DNA of 64,000 nt from Rhodomicrobium lacus (GCF_003992725.1 NZ_RZNF01000012.1:496001-560000); one strand, 5' to 3'; numbered from the stretch's first letter, positions 12,446 to 22,863 are shown. Numbers and translations: made by a program. Notes: generated by a model from the letters alone, not told the origin.

Positions 12446-13402
12446 TTGACGACTGCGTCGGAACTCCTTTCGCGGCCCTCGGCCCTCGCTCTTGAAGGCG
12501 CATCGCAGGATCTCGTGGCCAAGCTGCCCGCGCTTCTGATGGAAGCGCGGCGCGTGGCGATCACGGTCGCGCAGGGAACGCATGGACGGCGGCGCGCGGG
12601 GCCTGGCGAAACCTTCTGGCAATACCGCACTTTCGAGGCGGGCGACCCGTCCGCGCTGATCGACTGGCGGCGCTCCGCCGGTTCGAGCCACCTTTACGTC
12701 CGCGAACGCGAGTGGGAGGCGGCCCACACGGTCTGGATCTGGATCGACCTTTCGGCTTCCATGATGTTTCGCTCGCACCTGGCATCGCAATCGAAGGCAG
12801 AGCGGGCAGTGGTTCTGGCGCTCGCGCTGGCGACGCTCCTTTCCGAAGCGGGCGAGCGCGTCGGCATTCCGGGCCTCATGGAGCCGAAGACGAGGCGGAA
12901 TGCCGCCACCGCGATGGTCGAGGCGATTGCGCGGGGTATCGGCGCGCTGGACGGGCTGCCGGAAGGCGGCCGACGCGTCAGCCGTCATTCGGAAATCGTG
13001 ATCTTCAGCGACTTTCTTGAGCCGGAAGCCTCGCTCGCGGCGCGTTTCGCGCTCCTCGCGCGACAGGGGTCGCGCGGCCATCTCATGCGTATCCTCGACC
13101 CCGCCGAGGAGAGCCTTCCCTATCAGGGCCGCGTCGACTTCGTGGACGCCGAAAACGGCGAGCATTACGTCGCCGAGCGCGCCGAAAGCCTGCGGGACGA
13201 CTATGGCGCCAGACTTGCCGCTCATAAGGCCGCGCTCGCCCAGCATGCCCGTGCCGTCGGCTGGTCGCCCTTTCTGCATCACACCGATCGCGCCGCGACT
13301 GAAGCGCTGCTCGCGCTGCACATGCATCTGTCGGGCCTCGAAAAAGCCTACCGTGCGACAGGCTTCGTGAAGGGCCAACCGCAGGCGGGGAACGATCCAT
13401 GA
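12446..13402 (+). CDS. DUF58 domain protein (vWA-like)
   Basis: Partner of the upstream MoxR ATPase. The DUF58 signature is GDPSALIDWRRSAGSSHLYV followed by REREWE, and a degenerate vWA metal site appears as IWIDLSASM. The predicted start is TTG at 12446, 15 bases after the moxR stop; no ATG gives a full-length product. The 3' end overlaps the next gene by four bases (ATGA), showing tight coupling. 318 residues with no obvious membrane segment, so probably cytoplasmic. Confidence 0.88.
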   Translation: MTTASELLSRPSALALEGASQDLVAKLPALLMEARRVAITVAQGTHGRRRAGPGETFWQYRTFEAGDPSALIDWRRSAGSSHLYVREREWEAAHTVWIWIDLSASMMFRSHLASQSKAERAVVLALALATLLSEAGERVGIPGLMEPKTRRNAATAMVEAIARGIGALDGLPEGGRRVSRHSEIVIFSDFLEPEASLAARFALLARQGSRGHLMRILDPAEESLPYQGRVDFVDAENGEHYVAERAESLRDDYGARLAAHKAALAQHARAVGWSPFLHHTDRAATEALLALHMHLSGLEKAYRATGFVKGQPQAGNDP

Positions 13403-16281
13403 TCGGCGCGCTTCAATCGCTAAGCTTTTCCGCGCCCTGGATGCTGACGGGGCTTGCCGCGCTGCCGCTGATCTGGTGGCTGCTTCGCGCGACGCCGCCG
13501 CGCCCGGACACCGTCGCCTTCCCGCCGACCTCCATCCTTGTCGGGCTGAAGCATCGGGAGAAGACGCCCGTGCGCAGCCCGTGGTGGCTGACAGCCTTGC
13601 GCATTCTCGTTGCCGCAGCCGTGATCGGCGCGCTCGCCGGGCCGCATATCAAGCCCCAGGCAACCGCCAGTTCGACGCTCGCGCAGCCGCTCCTTGTCGT
13701 CGTGGACAACGGCTGGCAGAGCGCGAGCCGCTGGGCCGCGCGCCGTGCCTTCGCCGAGCAACTCGCCGCTCTCGCCGAAGGCAGTGGACAGACGCTGTTT
13801 CTTGGAGTCACAGCCGGCCCGGCCGCGCCGCTTCAGCCGATGACCCCTGTGGAATTCCGCCAGCGCTTCGCCTCGCTCTTGCCGCAGCCGTACCCCGGCG
13901 ACCGCGCGGGGCTTGCCGCGCAGGTCGAGCGCGAGCTTGGCGCGCAGCGCGGCGAGCTTTCCGTGGCCTGGCTCGCGGACGGCATCGAGGACAGCGGCGC
14001 CTCGGCGCTCAACAAGGCGCTGGCGAACGTCGCTGCGGGCGGTGTCATCGACCTTTACGGCGATCCGAACGGCGCGGGCGCGGTCGCGCTGACCCGGGCG
14101 ACGTCTGCGAATGCCGGACCGATCGCGGCGAAGATCCTGCGAGCGGAATCGTCGCCCCAGAGCGGTCAGGTCGCAGCGTTGACGGCGCGCGGCGAGCGGT
14201 TGTCGGTGGCGTCCTTCGATCTCAGGAGCGGAGCATCATCGGCGGAAGTCGCCTTTGACCTGCCGCTTGATCTTCGCAATCAGGTCGCGCGGCTCGAAAT
14301 CGTGGGCGAGGCGTCAGCGGGCGCTGTTTTTCTGCTCGACGGGCGCTCGCAGCGCCGTCGCGTGGGCCTCGTGGCGACCGAAGGAAACGACGAAGCGCAG
14401 CCGCTCCTGTCGCCGACCTATTATCTCGAACGCGCACTGACGCCCTTCGCGGAGATCGTTCGTCCGCGCACCGCCAATCTCGACGTCGCGACCGCCGATC
14501 TGGTGGCGGCGAAGCCCTCGGTGATCATCCTTTCCGACGTGGGGCGCCTGTCCGGTTCCGTCCGCGAACGGCTGAACGCCTTCGTGGAAGGCGGCGGGAT
14601 GCTGATCCGTTTCGCCGGGCCGAGGCTCGAACAGGGCGGCGATACGCTTCTTCCCGCGCCGTTGCGCGAAGGCGGGCGCACGCTTGGCGGGGCTATGACG
14701 TGGACATCGCCCCAGACGCCCGCAGCCTTCGAGGAGGAGTCGCCGTTCAACCGGCTGGCGATCCCGAAGGATGTCGCCATAACGCGGCAGGTTCTGGCCG
14801 ACCCGGCCAAGATGCCACGAGAAACGAAAGTCTGGGCACGCCTTTCCGACGGAACGCCGCTTGTCACTGCGGCGCGGCGCGGCACCGGAACTTTAGTCTT
14901 TTTTCACATTACCGCGAACCCGGATTGGTCTAATCTACCTATTTCGGGTCTTTTCGTCGAAATGATGCGTAAAACACTTGAAGCGTCGCCGTTGCAGTTT
15001 TCTCCGACCTCGAAAACGGGGGCCGATCCGTTGGACATGCAGGCGGCCGCCCTCAATCAGGATGTTCCGCTGAAACCCTGGCGCGTCCTCGACGGATTTG
15101 GAAAGCTTGGCGTACCGGGCGAACGCGCGCAGCCAATAGCGGCTGGCGCCGCCGATACGGCCCGGGTCAACGCAGCGAACCCGCCCGGGCTTTATGGCCC
15201 GCAGAACGCAGTGCGCGCCCTGAACGCCGTTCAGGACGGCGACACCTTCGCATCGCTCAAGGCGGTGGACGGCGCGCGCGTGTCCGTATTCACCGAGGCC
15301 AAGACCATCGCGCTCGCGCCCTGGCTTTTCCTCGCCGCGCTCTGCCTCTTCCTGCTCGACGGCGTGGCATGCGCACTCTTCCTCGGCCGCAGCGCACCGC
15401 GCTGGCGGAAACCGGCTGCCGCCGCGCTCGCTCTCGGCTTGGGCCTCGCTCTCAGCTTCGCGCCCGAGTCGCGCGCAGAAGCCCGCAACGTTGCGCCCAA
15501 GCCTGCCGCGAATGCGTCCGACCTCTCCAAGGATGCCGCCGACTTCGCCATGGCGGCCTCGCTTGAAACGCGCTTCGCTTACGTTCTCACGGGCAATTCC
15601 GAGGCGGACAGCGTGAGCCAGGCGGGCCTCGCGGGGCTCTCCCGCATCCTGTCCGCGCGCACGGCGGTGGAGCCGGGCGAGCCGATCGCGGTCGACCCGG
15701 CGAAGGACGAACTCGTGTTCTTCCCGCTCATCTACTGGCCGGTGCTGGCGAACGCCGAACCGCTGCCGGATCACGTGCTGGCGAAAGTGGATGCCTACAT
15801 GAAACAGGGCGGCCTCATCATTTTCGACACAAAGAACGATGAGGCGAGCCCCGAGAGTCTGCTTGCTCGTGGCGGCCGGACGCCGCTGTCTCAGCTTCTC
15901 GGCAAGCTCGACATTCCGCCGCTCCAGCGCGTGCCGGACGATCACGTGCTCACGCGGTCGTTTTATCTGCTGCAATCCTTCCCCGGCCGCTGGGACAACG
16001 GCGATCCATGGGTGGAGGCGCGGCAGGAGTCCGGCGACGCGGCGCGGCGCGGCGTGAAGTCGGACGGCGTCAGCTCCATCATCGTCACGTCGAACGATCT
16101 CGCCTCCGCCTGGGCGATGGACGACGCGGACCGGCCGATGTTCGCTGTCGTGCCCGGCGGGGAGGATCAGCGCGAAATGTCGTACCGCGTCGGCGTCAAT
16201 ATCGCGATGTACGCGCTCACGGGGAACTACAAGGCCGATCAGGTCCATGTGCCCGCCATCCTCGAACGGCTGGGGCATTAG
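13399..16281 (+). CDS. BatA / DUF4159 domain membrane protein
   Basis: 960-residue protein of the MoxR-linked system. Two N-terminal hydrophobic segments flank the BatA motif (APWMLTGLAALPLIWWLLRA and LRILVAAAVIGALAG); a central region resembles a class I amidotransferase-like fold (VIILSDVGRLSGSVRERLNA, FVEGGGMLIRFAGPRL); a membrane span near residue 640 (WLFLAALCLFLLDGVACALF) leads to the C-terminal DUF4159 domain with DELVFFPLIYW and YMKQGGLIIFDTKND. The start overlaps the DUF58 stop as ATGA. Likely a membrane platform for the complex; the function of this class is undefined. Confidence 0.87.
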   Translation: MIGALQSLSFSAPWMLTGLAALPLIWWLLRATPPRPDTVAFPPTSILVGLKHREKTPVRSPWWLTALRILVAAAVIGALAGPHIKPQATASSTLAQPLLVVVDNGWQSASRWAARRAFAEQLAALAEGSGQTLFLGVTAGPAAPLQPMTPVEFRQRFASLLPQPYPGDRAGLAAQVERELGAQRGELSVAWLADGIEDSGASALNKALANVAAGGVIDLYGDPNGAGAVALTRATSANAGPIAAKILRAESSPQSGQVAALTARGERLSVASFDLRSGASSAEVAFDLPLDLRNQVARLEIVGEASAGAVFLLDGRSQRRRVGLVATEGNDEAQPLLSPTYYLERALTPFAEIVRPRTANLDVATADLVAAKPSVIILSDVGRLSGSVRERLNAFVEGGGMLIRFAGPRLEQGGDTLLPAPLREGGRTLGGAMTWTSPQTPAAFEEESPFNRLAIPKDVAITRQVLADPAKMPRETKVWARLSDGTPLVTAARRGTGTLVFFHITANPDWSNLPISGLFVEMMRKTLEASPLQFSPTSKTGADPLDMQAAALNQDVPLKPWRVLDGFGKLGVPGERAQPIAAGAADTARVNAANPPGLYGPQNAVRALNAVQDGDTFASLKAVDGARVSVFTEAKTIALAPWLFLAALCLFLLDGVACALFLGRSAPRWRKPAAAALALGLGLALSFAPESRAEARNVAPKPAANASDLSKDAADFAMAASLETRFAYVLTGNSEADSVSQAGLAGLSRILSARTAVEPGEPIAVDPAKDELVFFPLIYWPVLANAEPLPDHVLAKVDAYMKQGGLIIFDTKNDEASPESLLARGGRTPLSQLLGKLDIPPLQRVPDDHVLTRSFYLLQSFPGRWDNGDPWVEARQESGDAARRGVKSDGVSSIIVTSNDLASAWAMDDADRPMFAVVPGGEDQREMSYRVGVNIAMYALTGNYKADQVHVPAILERLGH

Positions 16282-16288
16282 GCACGCG

Positions 16289-18379
16289 ATGAATTGGTCG
16301 TTCGAGTTTTTTCCGTTTTTCCCGCGCGAAGTGCTGATCGCGCTGGCGGTTGCCAGCCTTGTGGTGCTCGCGCTCTCGGCCTGGCGCAACCGACGCGGCC
16401 TTTTCCTGCGGGCGCTCGCACTCGCCTGTCTCCTTCTCGCGCTTGCCAATCCCAATCTGAAGAACGAGGTGCGTCAGTCTCTCTCCAACATCGCCGTGGT
16501 GGTGGTGGACGAAAGCTCCAGCATGCAGCTCGCCGGTCGCGCCGACCGCGCCCGCGACATCGAAGCGGCGCTGAAGGAAAAATTCTCTCAGATTCCCGAT
16601 CTCGAAGTGCGCTGGGTGCACGCCGCGCCGACCGACCAGCAAGGCGGCGAGTCGACCGAACTTTTCGCCGCGCTCGACAAGGCCATGGGCGACATCCCGC
16701 CGGGACGCGTAGCGGGCGCCGTGTTCGTCACCGATGGACAGATACACGACGTGCCCGCCGACAAGACGCGGCTCGGCTTCGATGCGCCGGTTCACGCGCT
16801 GATCGCGGGCGCGCCCGACGAAAAGGACAATCGTATCGAGGTTGTCTCGGCGCCGCGCTTCGGCCTTGTCGGCTCCGAGCAGACCGCCGAGATCCGCGCG
16901 GAGAAAAGCGGCAAGGATGGCGACGGGATGGCAACCATCTCGATTCGCCGCGCTTCCGGGCCGGTCGAGACCATTACCGCGCCTTACGGCAAGACTGTGC
17001 CGATCAGGATGCGTTTCGACCGCGCCGGGCCCAATATCGTGGAAATCGATCTGAAGGCGGAGCCGGGCGAACTCACAACGATCAACAACAAGACCGTCAT
17101 TCAGGCGCATGGCGTCCGCGAGAACTTGCGCGTGCTGCTGGTTTCGGGCGAGCCGCATGCGGGCGAACGCACATGGCGCAACCTGCTGCGCTCCGACGCG
17201 GCGGTCGACCTCGTGCATTTCACCATCCTCCGGCCGCCGGAGAAACACGACGGCACGCCGATCGACCAGCTTTCGCTGATCGCGTTTCCGACGCGCGAGC
17301 TTTTTTCCGAGAAGCTGAACCAGTTCGATCTCATCATCTTCGACCGATATCAGCGCCGCGCGGTGCTGCCGATGGTCTATCTCGATAATGTCGCGCGCTA
17401 TGTCGAGCAGGGCGGCGCGGTGCTCGTGGCGGCTGGCGCGGATTACGCCTCACCCGTGAGCCTCGCGCGGACGCCGCTCGGTCAGGTGCTGCCCGCGCGT
17501 CCGACCGGCCGCGTGGTGGAGGAACCGTTCCGTCCCTCCATCACCAAGGAGGGCGAGAAACATCCCGTCACGGCGGGGCTTCCCGGCTCGCCGAAGAAGG
17601 ACGGACAGGAGCCGAAATGGGGCCACTGGTTCCGCGTGGTGGATAGTCAGGCCGATCGCGGCGAGGTGGTCATGAGCGGTGCCGAAGGCAAGCCTCTGCT
17701 CGTGCTCGACAGGCGCGGCGAGGGCCGCGTGGCGCTGCTGCTCTCCGATCACGCCTGGCTCTGGGCGCGTGGCTATGAAGGCGGCGGCCCGCATGTGGAT
17801 TTGCTGCGACGCCTCGCGCACTGGCTGATGAAGGAACCGGACCTCGAAGAAGAGGCGCTTTCGGCGCGCGCGGGCCGGAGCGAGATCACAGTGGAACGCC
17901 GCTCCGTGAAAAGCGAAATCGGCGAGGCGACGCTGACCCTACCCTCGGGCAAGGAGGTGAAGGTTGCCCTCGACGAAACCGCACCGGGTCGCTTCTCCAA
18001 AACAATACCGACGAATGAGGCGGGAGTGCATCGGGTCGCGATGGACGGACTGACAGCCGTAGCCATCGCGGGCGACCTGAATTCGCCCGAGTTCCGCAAG
18101 GTTATCGCAACCAGCGAACCGATACGACCAATCCTCGAAAAGAGCGGCGGCGGCGCGTTTTATCTCGGCGGCACGATGAACGCGCCGGCGAAGGACGTGC
18201 CCTCGATATCGATGGTGAAATCCGGTCATCGCTTCGCTGGTGGAACGTGGCTCGGCCTGAAGGCGCAGGACGCATTTGAGGTCAAGGCCGTGTCCTACAC
18301 GCCGCTCGTGGCGGGATTCGCCGCGCTCGGCCTCGCGCTCGGCCTCCTCGCGCTGACCTGGTATCGCGAGGGCCGTTAG
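16289..18379 (+). CDS. Membrane protein with vWA-like and amidotransferase-like domains (MoxR operon, fourth gene)
   Basis: About 696 residues. Two N-terminal transmembrane helices (VLIALAVASLVVLALSAW, LFLRALALACLLLALA) precede a vWA-like domain with the MIDAS-type VVVVDESSSMQLAGRADRAR, then an amidotransferase-like segment (LIIFDRYQRRAVLPMVYLDN, VEQGGAVLVAAGADY), a beta-rich region and a final transmembrane helix ending WYREGR. The ATG at 16289, 7 bases after the previous stop, is preferred over the upstream in-frame codon at 16247, which lies inside the previous gene. With its neighbours it probably forms a MoxR-dependent envelope complex. Confidence 0.82.
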   Translation: MNWSFEFFPFFPREVLIALAVASLVVLALSAWRNRRGLFLRALALACLLLALANPNLKNEVRQSLSNIAVVVVDESSSMQLAGRADRARDIEAALKEKFSQIPDLEVRWVHAAPTDQQGGESTELFAALDKAMGDIPPGRVAGAVFVTDGQIHDVPADKTRLGFDAPVHALIAGAPDEKDNRIEVVSAPRFGLVGSEQTAEIRAEKSGKDGDGMATISIRRASGPVETITAPYGKTVPIRMRFDRAGPNIVEIDLKAEPGELTTINNKTVIQAHGVRENLRVLLVSGEPHAGERTWRNLLRSDAAVDLVHFTILRPPEKHDGTPIDQLSLIAFPTRELFSEKLNQFDLIIFDRYQRRAVLPMVYLDNVARYVEQGGAVLVAAGADYASPVSLARTPLGQVLPARPTGRVVEEPFRPSITKEGEKHPVTAGLPGSPKKDGQEPKWGHWFRVVDSQADRGEVVMSGAEGKPLLVLDRRGEGRVALLLSDHAWLWARGYEGGGPHVDLLRRLAHWLMKEPDLEEEALSARAGRSEITVERRSVKSEIGEATLTLPSGKEVKVALDETAPGRFSKTIPTNEAGVHRVAMDGLTAVAIAGDLNSPEFRKVIATSEPIRPILEKSGGGAFYLGGTMNAPAKDVPSISMVKSGHRFAGGTWLGLKAQDAFEVKAVSYTPLVAGFAALGLALGLLALTWYREGR

Positions 18380-18647
18380 TCTCCGGCCGGTCGGTTCCGC
18401 AGCGTCTGTCGGTGAACACCTCTCGGGCGCTTGCAGGCGGCACCGTTTACCGTCCGGTTTGAAGCGCAATCGGACTTGCATTACCCTCGGAGACGCAGCG
18501 GAGGCGGCCGATTTACGGCATGACGCTGGACACTTTCGCTCGCACGGCTTCCACCAGCGAAGCAACGTTGCGCCGCTTGCGTAAATGGTGCAAAAAAGGA
18601 CGATAGCCGCGCGAAGCGCTGCATCTCCCATTCGCGAACGAGCCTCG
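18380..18647. other. Gap before nuoA
   Basis: About 270 bases between the MoxR operon and nuoA. It should contain the nuo promoter, but I see no clear -35/-10 pair or terminator. Confidence 0.4.
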
Positions 18648-19013
18648 ATGACCGAACTTCTTCAGCAATATTTTCCGCTTGTGATCTTCCTCGGCGTCTC
18701 GCTCGTTATCGGGCTTGGCCTGCTTGTCGCGCCGTTCTTCGTTGCGCCCAACAATCCCGATCCCGAGAAGGTCGCGGCCTATGAGTGCGGTTTCCCGGCT
18801 TTCGACGACGCCCGCATGAAGTTTGACGTGCGCTTCTATCTCGTCGCGATCCTTTTCATTATCTTCGATCTCGAAGTCGCCTTCCTCTTCCCGTGGGCGG
18901 TAGCCTTCAAGGAGGCCGGTCTTGCCGGCTTCTGGGCGATGATGGTGTTCCTTGCCGTTCTCACCATCGGCTTCATCTACGAATGGAAGAAGGGCGCGCT
19001 CGACTGGGATTGA
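18648..19013 (+). CDS. nuoA: NADH-quinone oxidoreductase subunit A
   Basis: Membrane-arm subunit of respiratory complex I. The 121-residue protein has three hydrophobic helices and the conserved loop [20 protein letters not shown] with its reactive Cys, plus the [14 protein letters not shown] helix. The ATG at 18648 matches the family's start [10 protein letters not shown]. First gene of the nuo operon. Confidence 0.95.
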   Translation: MTELLQQYFPLVIFLGVSLVIGLGLLVAPFFVAPNNPDPEKVAAYECGFPAFDDARMKFDVRFYLVAILFIIFDLEVAFLFPWAVAFKEAGLAGFWAMMVFLAVLTIGFIYEWKKGALDWD

Positions 19014-19101
19014 GCAGGCTCTGCCGAATCGTAAAAACCGCTTGGCGTTTGCCTCCATCTCGCCATATATCGACCAGGGTTAAGCGCGCACTGTTGGATC
19101 G

Positions 19102-19656
19102 ATGACCACGCTCGGATTTCCTCAGCCATTTTATGACACCCCCGGCCGCTCGCCGGCAGGGGCAGCCGTCGATTTCGATGGACTCAATGCTCAGCTTTCG
19201 GACAAGGGGTTCCTTGTCACGAGCACAGAGGACGTAATCAACTGGGCGCGCACCGGCTCGCTCATGTGGATGACATTCGGCCTCGCATGCTGCGCCGTGG
19301 AAATGATCCAGGTGTCGATGCCGCGCTACGATCTCGAACGTTTCGGCACCGCTCCGCGCGCCAGCCCGCGCCAGTCTGACCTGATGATCGTGGCCGGCAC
19401 GCTATGCAACAAGATGGCGCCTGCGCTTCGCAAGGTCTACGACCAGATGCCGGAGCCGCGCTACGTCATCTCCATGGGCTCATGCGCCAATGGCGGCGGC
19501 TATTACCACTATTCCTATTCGGTGGTGCGCGGCTGCGATCGTATTGTGCCCGTCGATGTCTACATCCCCGGTTGCCCTCCCTCCGCCGAAGCGCTGCTTT
19601 ACGGCATCATGCTTCTCCAGAAGAAAATCCGCCGCACCGGCACGATTGAACGATAG
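19102..19656 (+). CDS. nuoB: NADH-quinone oxidoreductase subunit B
   Basis: Peripheral-arm subunit that holds the N2 4Fe-4S cluster and passes electrons to quinone. The four ligand cysteines are visible: the tandem pair C63-C64 in [15 protein letters not shown]128 in [12 protein letters not shown] and C158 in [13 protein letters not shown]. 184 residues, usual length. Followed 8 bases later by nuoC. Confidence 0.97.
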   Translation: MTTLGFPQPFYDTPGRSPAGAAVDFDGLNAQLSDKGFLVTSTEDVINWARTGSLMWMTFGLACCAVEMIQVSMPRYDLERFGTAPRASPRQSDLMIVAGTLCNKMAPALRKVYDQMPEPRYVISMGSCANGGGYYHYSYSVVRGCDRIVPVDVYIPGCPPSAEALLYGIMLLQKKIRRTGTIER

Positions 19657-19664
19657 GCGAATCG

Positions 19665-20273
19665 ATGACGAATACGGCGAAGCTCGAAGCGCTGGGCGAA
19701 GCTCTGAAGGGCGGCTTTCCGGAAGGCGTCATAGAGACGCGGCTCGCGTTCGGCGAACTGACGGTGATTGCCGATCGAGCCCATATTCCCGCCATTGCGG
19801 CGTTTCTGCGCGATGATCCGGCGTGGCGCTTCACGACTCTCATAGACATCTGCGGAGCGGATTATCCCGAGCGCGCGGAACGCTTCGATGTCGTCTATCA
19901 CTTGTTGAGCGTGTATCAGAATTTGCGTGTGAGGCTCAAGACCGCGACCGACGCGTCGACACCGGTGCCAAGCATCGTGGGCGTGTTTCCCGCTGCGAAC
20001 TGGTTCGAGCGCGAGGCTTACGACCTTTACGGCATCCTGTTCCAGGGCCATCCCGACCTGCGCCGTATCCTTACAGACTATGGCTTCCGAGGCCATCCGC
20101 TGCGAAAGGATTTCCCGCTCACGGGCTTTGTGGAACTGCGTTACGACGAAGAGCAGAAGCGCGTCGTATATGAGCCGGTGAAGCTCCCGCAGGAGTTCCG
20201 CAACTTCGACTTTCTCTCTCCTTGGGAAGGAGCGGATTACCTGCTTCCCGGTGACGAGAAGGCGACGAACTAA
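19665..20273 (+). CDS. nuoC: NADH-quinone oxidoreductase subunit C
   Basis: 30-kDa-type subunit of the complex I peripheral arm, without a cofactor. The family signature is [20 protein letters not shown] followed by [19 protein letters not shown]. 202 residues; separate from nuoD, as usual in alphaproteobacteria. In most relatives nuoD follows directly; here a methyltransferase gene intervenes. Confidence 0.96.
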   Translation: MTNTAKLEALGEALKGGFPEGVIETRLAFGELTVIADRAHIPAIAAFLRDDPAWRFTTLIDICGADYPERAERFDVVYHLLSVYQNLRVRLKTATDASTPVPSIVGVFPAANWFEREAYDLYGILFQGHPDLRRILTDYGFRGHPLRKDFPLTGFVELRYDEEQKRVVYEPVKLPQEFRNFDFLSPWEGADYLLPGDEKATN

Positions 20274-20401
20274 GGTCGATTACATTCAGCGGCGGTATCC
20301 GGATCTGGCCGGCGCATGGCGTCCCGGTTCGGTCGGGCTGTGTCTGTGTTGCAGGCCGGTGCCAGTCTTTTGCAAGCAAGTTACATTCGGCTACATTTCA
20401 T

Positions 20402-20429
20402 TTGCACATCGGCGTGCATCGTCTAAATC
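20402..20429 (+). promoter_or_regulatory. Possible promoter for the methyltransferase gene inside the nuo operon
   Basis: TTGCAC (20402-20407) is followed after 16 bases by TAAATC (20424-20429), 33 bases before the ATG at 20463. A second pair, TTGCAA and TACATT, lies just upstream. Both are moderate matches. Confidence 0.3.
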
Positions 20430-20462
20430 TACCTTGGTTATTTAGCTTGGGCGGGGCGTTTT

Positions 20463-21113
20463 ATGTTGGTCGAAAAGAATTTTCCTCGGACGACGGGATG
20501 GTCGCCGAACGGGCCTCATCGCGAAAGTTGGCATGACAGGGCAACTCTCGCCGCACGGCTTCTGCGGACCGGGGATGTCGTCTGCGACCTCGGCGCCGGT
20601 TCCCAATCCTTCAAACAGGTCTTGCCGGCCGGCGTCGGATACATCCCCGTGGATTGTTACGATGCAATTCCGGGGACCCATATTGCGGATTTCAACCAGC
20701 CCGCATTCACGCTCCCCGACGCGCCGTTCAACGTTCTGACGGCTTTGGGCGTCATCAATTGGCTCGACGATCCGGAAGCATTCCTGCAGCGCCTGAGCGA
20801 ACTGGCAGATGGCAGGTTTTTCATTTTTACCTACGATTTGTGGCCCAACAAAAACAACATACGGGGTTTCGCGCACCCCGGCATGGATACGATGGAAGGA
20901 GCCGTCCGTGTGTTTTCTCCCTTTATCCAGAATTTGACCCCGGTGATTGTTTATCGCCGCCGCGTTCTGTTCTCCGGCACTCTGGGAACCGGCCAGACGG
21001 CGAACGAAGTCAAGCCATCTGCGACAAAGATATATTTGAAATACCTTCGTCCGCAGGAGTTCATCCTCATGAAACTTTTTAGGCTAGACATGATGCCTTC
21101 GTGGCTTGCATAA
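20463..21113 (+). CDS. SAM-dependent methyltransferase (class I), substrate unknown
   Basis: 216 residues with a Rossmann methyltransferase core: the SAM motif I is [19 protein letters not shown], followed by an acidic strand end ([11 protein letters not shown]) and a motif IV-like stretch [20 protein letters not shown]. The style resembles methionine-biosynthesis-W or glycan-linked methyltransferases, but a specific family cannot be named. It lies between nuoC and nuoD in the same orientation, with 189 bases before it that contain promoter-like sequences and only 41 bases after it to nuoD. The upstream DNA is visibly more AT-rich than the nuo genes, suggesting insertion. Confidence 0.8.
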   Translation: MLVEKNFPRTTGWSPNGPHRESWHDRATLAARLLRTGDVVCDLGAGSQSFKQVLPAGVGYIPVDCYDAIPGTHIADFNQPAFTLPDAPFNVLTALGVINWLDDPEAFLQRLSELADGRFFIFTYDLWPNKNNIRGFAHPGMDTMEGAVRVFSPFIQNLTPVIVYRRRVLFSGTLGTGQTANEVKPSATKIYLKYLRPQEFILMKLFRLDMMPSWLA

Positions 21114-21154
21114 GTGTTGGGTTAACAGACCCACTGCAAGACGAGCTTAGAGAA

Positions 21155-22399
21155 ATGGCTGACGGCAGCGCGACCGTTGTGTCGCACGAACTGGATTCCA
21201 CGACCTGCGAACGTCCGCCGGAGAACCGCAACTTCACGATCAATTTCGGGCCGCAGCATCCGGCCGCGCACGGCGTGCTCCGGATGATCCTCGAACTTGA
21301 CGGCGAGGTCGTGCATCGCGTCGATCCGCATATCGGACTTCTGCATCGCGGCACGGAAAAGCTTATCGAGCACAAGACCTATCTTCAGGCGATCCCCTAT
21401 TTCGACCGGCTGGATTACGTGTCGCCGATGAATCAGGAGCACGCCTTCTGCCTCGCCATCGAGAAGCTGCTGGGCGTGACCGCGCCCATTCGCGGCCAGC
21501 TCATTCGCGTGCTTTATTCGGAACTCGGCCGCATCCTGAATCACCTCCTGAACGTCACCACCTTCGCGCTCGACATCGGCGCGCTGACGCCGCCGCTCTG
21601 GGGGTTCGAAGAACGCGAAAAAGGCATGGTGTTCTATGAGCGGGCGAGCGGCGCGCGGCTTCACGCGAACTACTTCCGCCCCGGTGGCGTCCATCAGGAT
21701 CTGCCGCAGGCGCTCATCGACGATATGGAGGCGTGGTGCGACAGCTTCCTCAAGGTGCTGGACGACCTCGACACGCTCCTTACCGATAACCGCATCTTCA
21801 AGCAGCGCACCGTCGATATCGGCGTCGTCAGCCTCGACGACGCGATGGCGTGGGGCTTCACGGGCACGATGATACGCGGCTCCGGCGGGGCTTGGGATCT
21901 GCGCAAGAGCCAGCCCTACGAATGCTATGCGGATCTCGACTTCGACATCCCGATCGGCAAGAACGGCGACAACTGGGACCGCTATCTCATCCGCATGGAA
22001 GAAATGCGCCAGTCGATCCGCATCATGAAGCAGTGCATCGAGCGGCTGAATTCACCCGCAGGCAAGGGGCCGGTGCTGCTGCCGAATAACAAGGTCACGC
22101 CGCCGCGCCGCGAAGAGATGAAGCGGTCGATGGAAGCGCTCATCCATCACTTCAAGCTCTATACCGAGGGCTTTCGCGTGCCGGAAGGCGAGGTTTACGC
22201 GGCCGTGGAAGCGCCGAAAGGCGAGTTCGGGGTCTACCTCGTGGCGGACGGAACCAACCGCCCCTATCGCTGCAAGATCCGCGCACCCGGCTTTCCGCAT
22301 CTCGCCGCGATGGACTTCCTCTGCAAGGGGCACATGCTGGCGGACGTGTCGGCCATTCTCGGCAGTATCGATATCGTGTTCGGCGAGATCGACCGCTGA
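21155..22399 (+). CDS. nuoD: NADH-quinone oxidoreductase subunit D
   Basis: 49-kDa-type subunit that forms the quinone pocket with NuoB. The family start is seen in [20 protein letters not shown], with the quinone-site [12 protein letters not shown]; other landmarks are [15 protein letters not shown] and the C-terminal [14 protein letters not shown]. The GTG at 21101 is in frame but overlaps the methyltransferase gene; the ATG at 21155 gives a normal 414-residue protein. Confidence 0.96.
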   Translation: MADGSATVVSHELDSTTCERPPENRNFTINFGPQHPAAHGVLRMILELDGEVVHRVDPHIGLLHRGTEKLIEHKTYLQAIPYFDRLDYVSPMNQEHAFCLAIEKLLGVTAPIRGQLIRVLYSELGRILNHLLNVTTFALDIGALTPPLWGFEEREKGMVFYERASGARLHANYFRPGGVHQDLPQALIDDMEAWCDSFLKVLDDLDTLLTDNRIFKQRTVDIGVVSLDDAMAWGFTGTMIRGSGGAWDLRKSQPYECYADLDFDIPIGKNGDNWDRYLIRMEEMRQSIRIMKQCIERLNSPAGKGPVLLPNNKVTPPRREEMKRSMEALIHHFKLYTEGFRVPEGEVYAAVEAPKGEFGVYLVADGTNRPYRCKIRAPGFPHLAAMDFLCKGHMLADVSAILGSIDIVFGEIDR

Positions 22400-22514
22400 T
22401 CGCTTTTGTGACGGGTGCCGGCGGATGCCTTGAAGGGACAGGGCGTGCGGTCGGAGGCCGTACCGCAGCGCTCAGGGGCTAAAGGAAACGCAATAGTTGG
22501 GGGGAAGCCGCGCA

Positions 22515-22793
22515 ATGTGGAATGTGGTTGCCTGGGTGCTTGCCGCCGTCGTTGGCGCAGGGTTTGGCGCTTTTGCGAAGTCTACCGGCATCCTCGGCAT
22601 TGACGCCGGGCCGTTCTCGGTCGTCTTCATGTTCCTGTCGCTGCTGCTGATCTCGTTCGTGTATCAGTTTCGCATCAACATGCGTGACAAGGGCGACGGT
22701 CGCGGCCTCAGGATCGCGCCGCCTTCCCCGTCTATCCTCGTCGACGCGGCCATCTTCTTCGCGGGCGCGCTGTCGGCGATGAAGAACGTCTGA
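22515..22793 (+). CDS. Small membrane protein within the nuo operon
   Basis: 92 residues from the ATG at 22515, preceded by a GGGGGAAG ribosome site. Three hydrophobic stretches (WNVVAWVLAAVVGAGFGAFA, FSVVFMFLSLLLISFVYQF, SILVDAAIFFAGALSA) indicate an integral membrane protein. It follows nuoD by about 115 bases in the same direction. No known complex I core subunit fits; it may be an accessory or assembly factor, which is inferred from position only. Confidence 0.7.
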   Translation: MWNVVAWVLAAVVGAGFGAFAKSTGILGIDAGPFSVVFMFLSLLLISFVYQFRINMRDKGDGRGLRIAPPSPSILVDAAIFFAGALSAMKNV

Positions 22794-22863
22794 CGCTCGA
22801 AATGGGCGCGGCGATGTGCTCCTTTTCCGGAGGGTTCCGGCGCGTTGTGTGCAGGAGGGGCAG

